From: a virus
Virus record (IMG/VR): IMGVR_UViG_3300042893_000168
Span: 1-31,931 of that record
Direction: 5' to 3' (one strand)
Length of the DNA: 31,931 nt
The translations under genes were made by a program, and so were the position numbers. This document shows positions 31,880 to 31,931 of this stretch, piece by piece. The notes beneath the pieces are model-generated. The model had not been told where the DNA came from and ran no database searches. It was given only the letters and a program-made list of their open reading frames with translations. How positions within the stretch are numbered: the first letter of the stretch is position 1; the number at the start of each line of letters is the position of its first letter.

Positions 31880-31888
31880 TGATATAAT
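31880..31888 (+). promoter_or_regulatory. Extended -10 promoter (TGATATAAT) overlapping the previous stop
   Basis: TGATATAAT follows immediately after stop codon TAA 31877-31879. Predicted transcription start is about 31895, only three bases before ATG 31898, and downstream of the GGAGA that could serve readthrough messages from upstream. Confidence 0.55.
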
Positions 31889-31897
31889 GGAGAGATA

Positions 31898-31931
31898 ATG
31901 GCTAAAGTACCGCTACCAGAACGAGGACAAC
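31898..31931 (+). CDS. 5' end of a further gene (partial)
   Basis: ATG 31898 opens a frame that runs off the window: MAKVPLPERGQ. GGAGA lies four bases before it, and a promoter motif precedes it. Too little is present to name it; its place after fibre-like genes suggests another tail-tip or fibre component. Confidence 0.5.
   Translation, partial: MAKVPLPERGQ

Noticed and set aside
1-31931. tRNA genes, CRISPR arrays, insertion sequences and attachment sites
   Set aside because: Gaps between genes are at most about 150 bases; none contains a cloverleaf-like sequence, spaced repeats or transposase remnants that I could see, and no integrase is present.

Overview
The window is a continuous stretch of a tailed double-stranded DNA phage genome, all of it coded on the + strand and tightly packed. 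It carries most of the virion-structure module of a phage with a long, non-contractile (siphovirus-type) tail: portal, maturation protease with scaffold, HK97-fold major capsid protein, head-tail connectors, tail terminator, tail tube, tail assembly chaperones, a very large tape measure, distal tail and hub proteins, and fibre-like proteins. No sheath gene, terminase, lysis, integration or replication gene is visible, so the window is only part of the genome. The DNA is AT-rich by eye. An actinobacterial host, perhaps a low-GC aquatic one, is an inference from the gene order, the B12-dependent ribonucleotide reductase, and gene starts that look leaderless. It is not proven by the sequence.

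Layout. 1-178: the 3' end of an unidentified, possibly fibre-like, gene. 331-2358: a class II ribonucleotide reductase. 2387-6004: a giant protein with lectin-like (LamG) regions. 6023-8040: a small unknown gene and the portal. 8081-10575: protease, a probable nested scaffold, and the major capsid protein, closed by a terminator. 10646-10870: a small stand-alone copy of the capsid N-terminal arm. 10904-13946: connector, head closure, neck and tail terminator genes, overlapping or nearly touching. 14024-14659: tail tube, followed by a strong terminator. 14733-15823: two paralogous tail assembly chaperones. 15842-24730: the tape measure, split by one in-frame TGA. 24730-31931: distal tail, hub and fibre-like genes, the last running off the window.

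Control. The same extended -10 motif, TGnTATA(A/C)T or close to it, sits just before at least nine genes. In four places it is so close to the ATG that the transcript would begin within about 0-3 bases of the start codon. Two hairpin terminators lie directly after the two most abundant virion proteins (capsid and tail tube), as expected for dosage control.

The most interesting points are: a kinase-like region buried in the tape measure; the in-frame TGA that splits the tape measure; a free-standing paralogue of the capsid N-arm; duplicated chaperone genes that appear to replace the usual G/GT ribosomal frameshift; and an in-frame internal start giving a separate scaffold protein.
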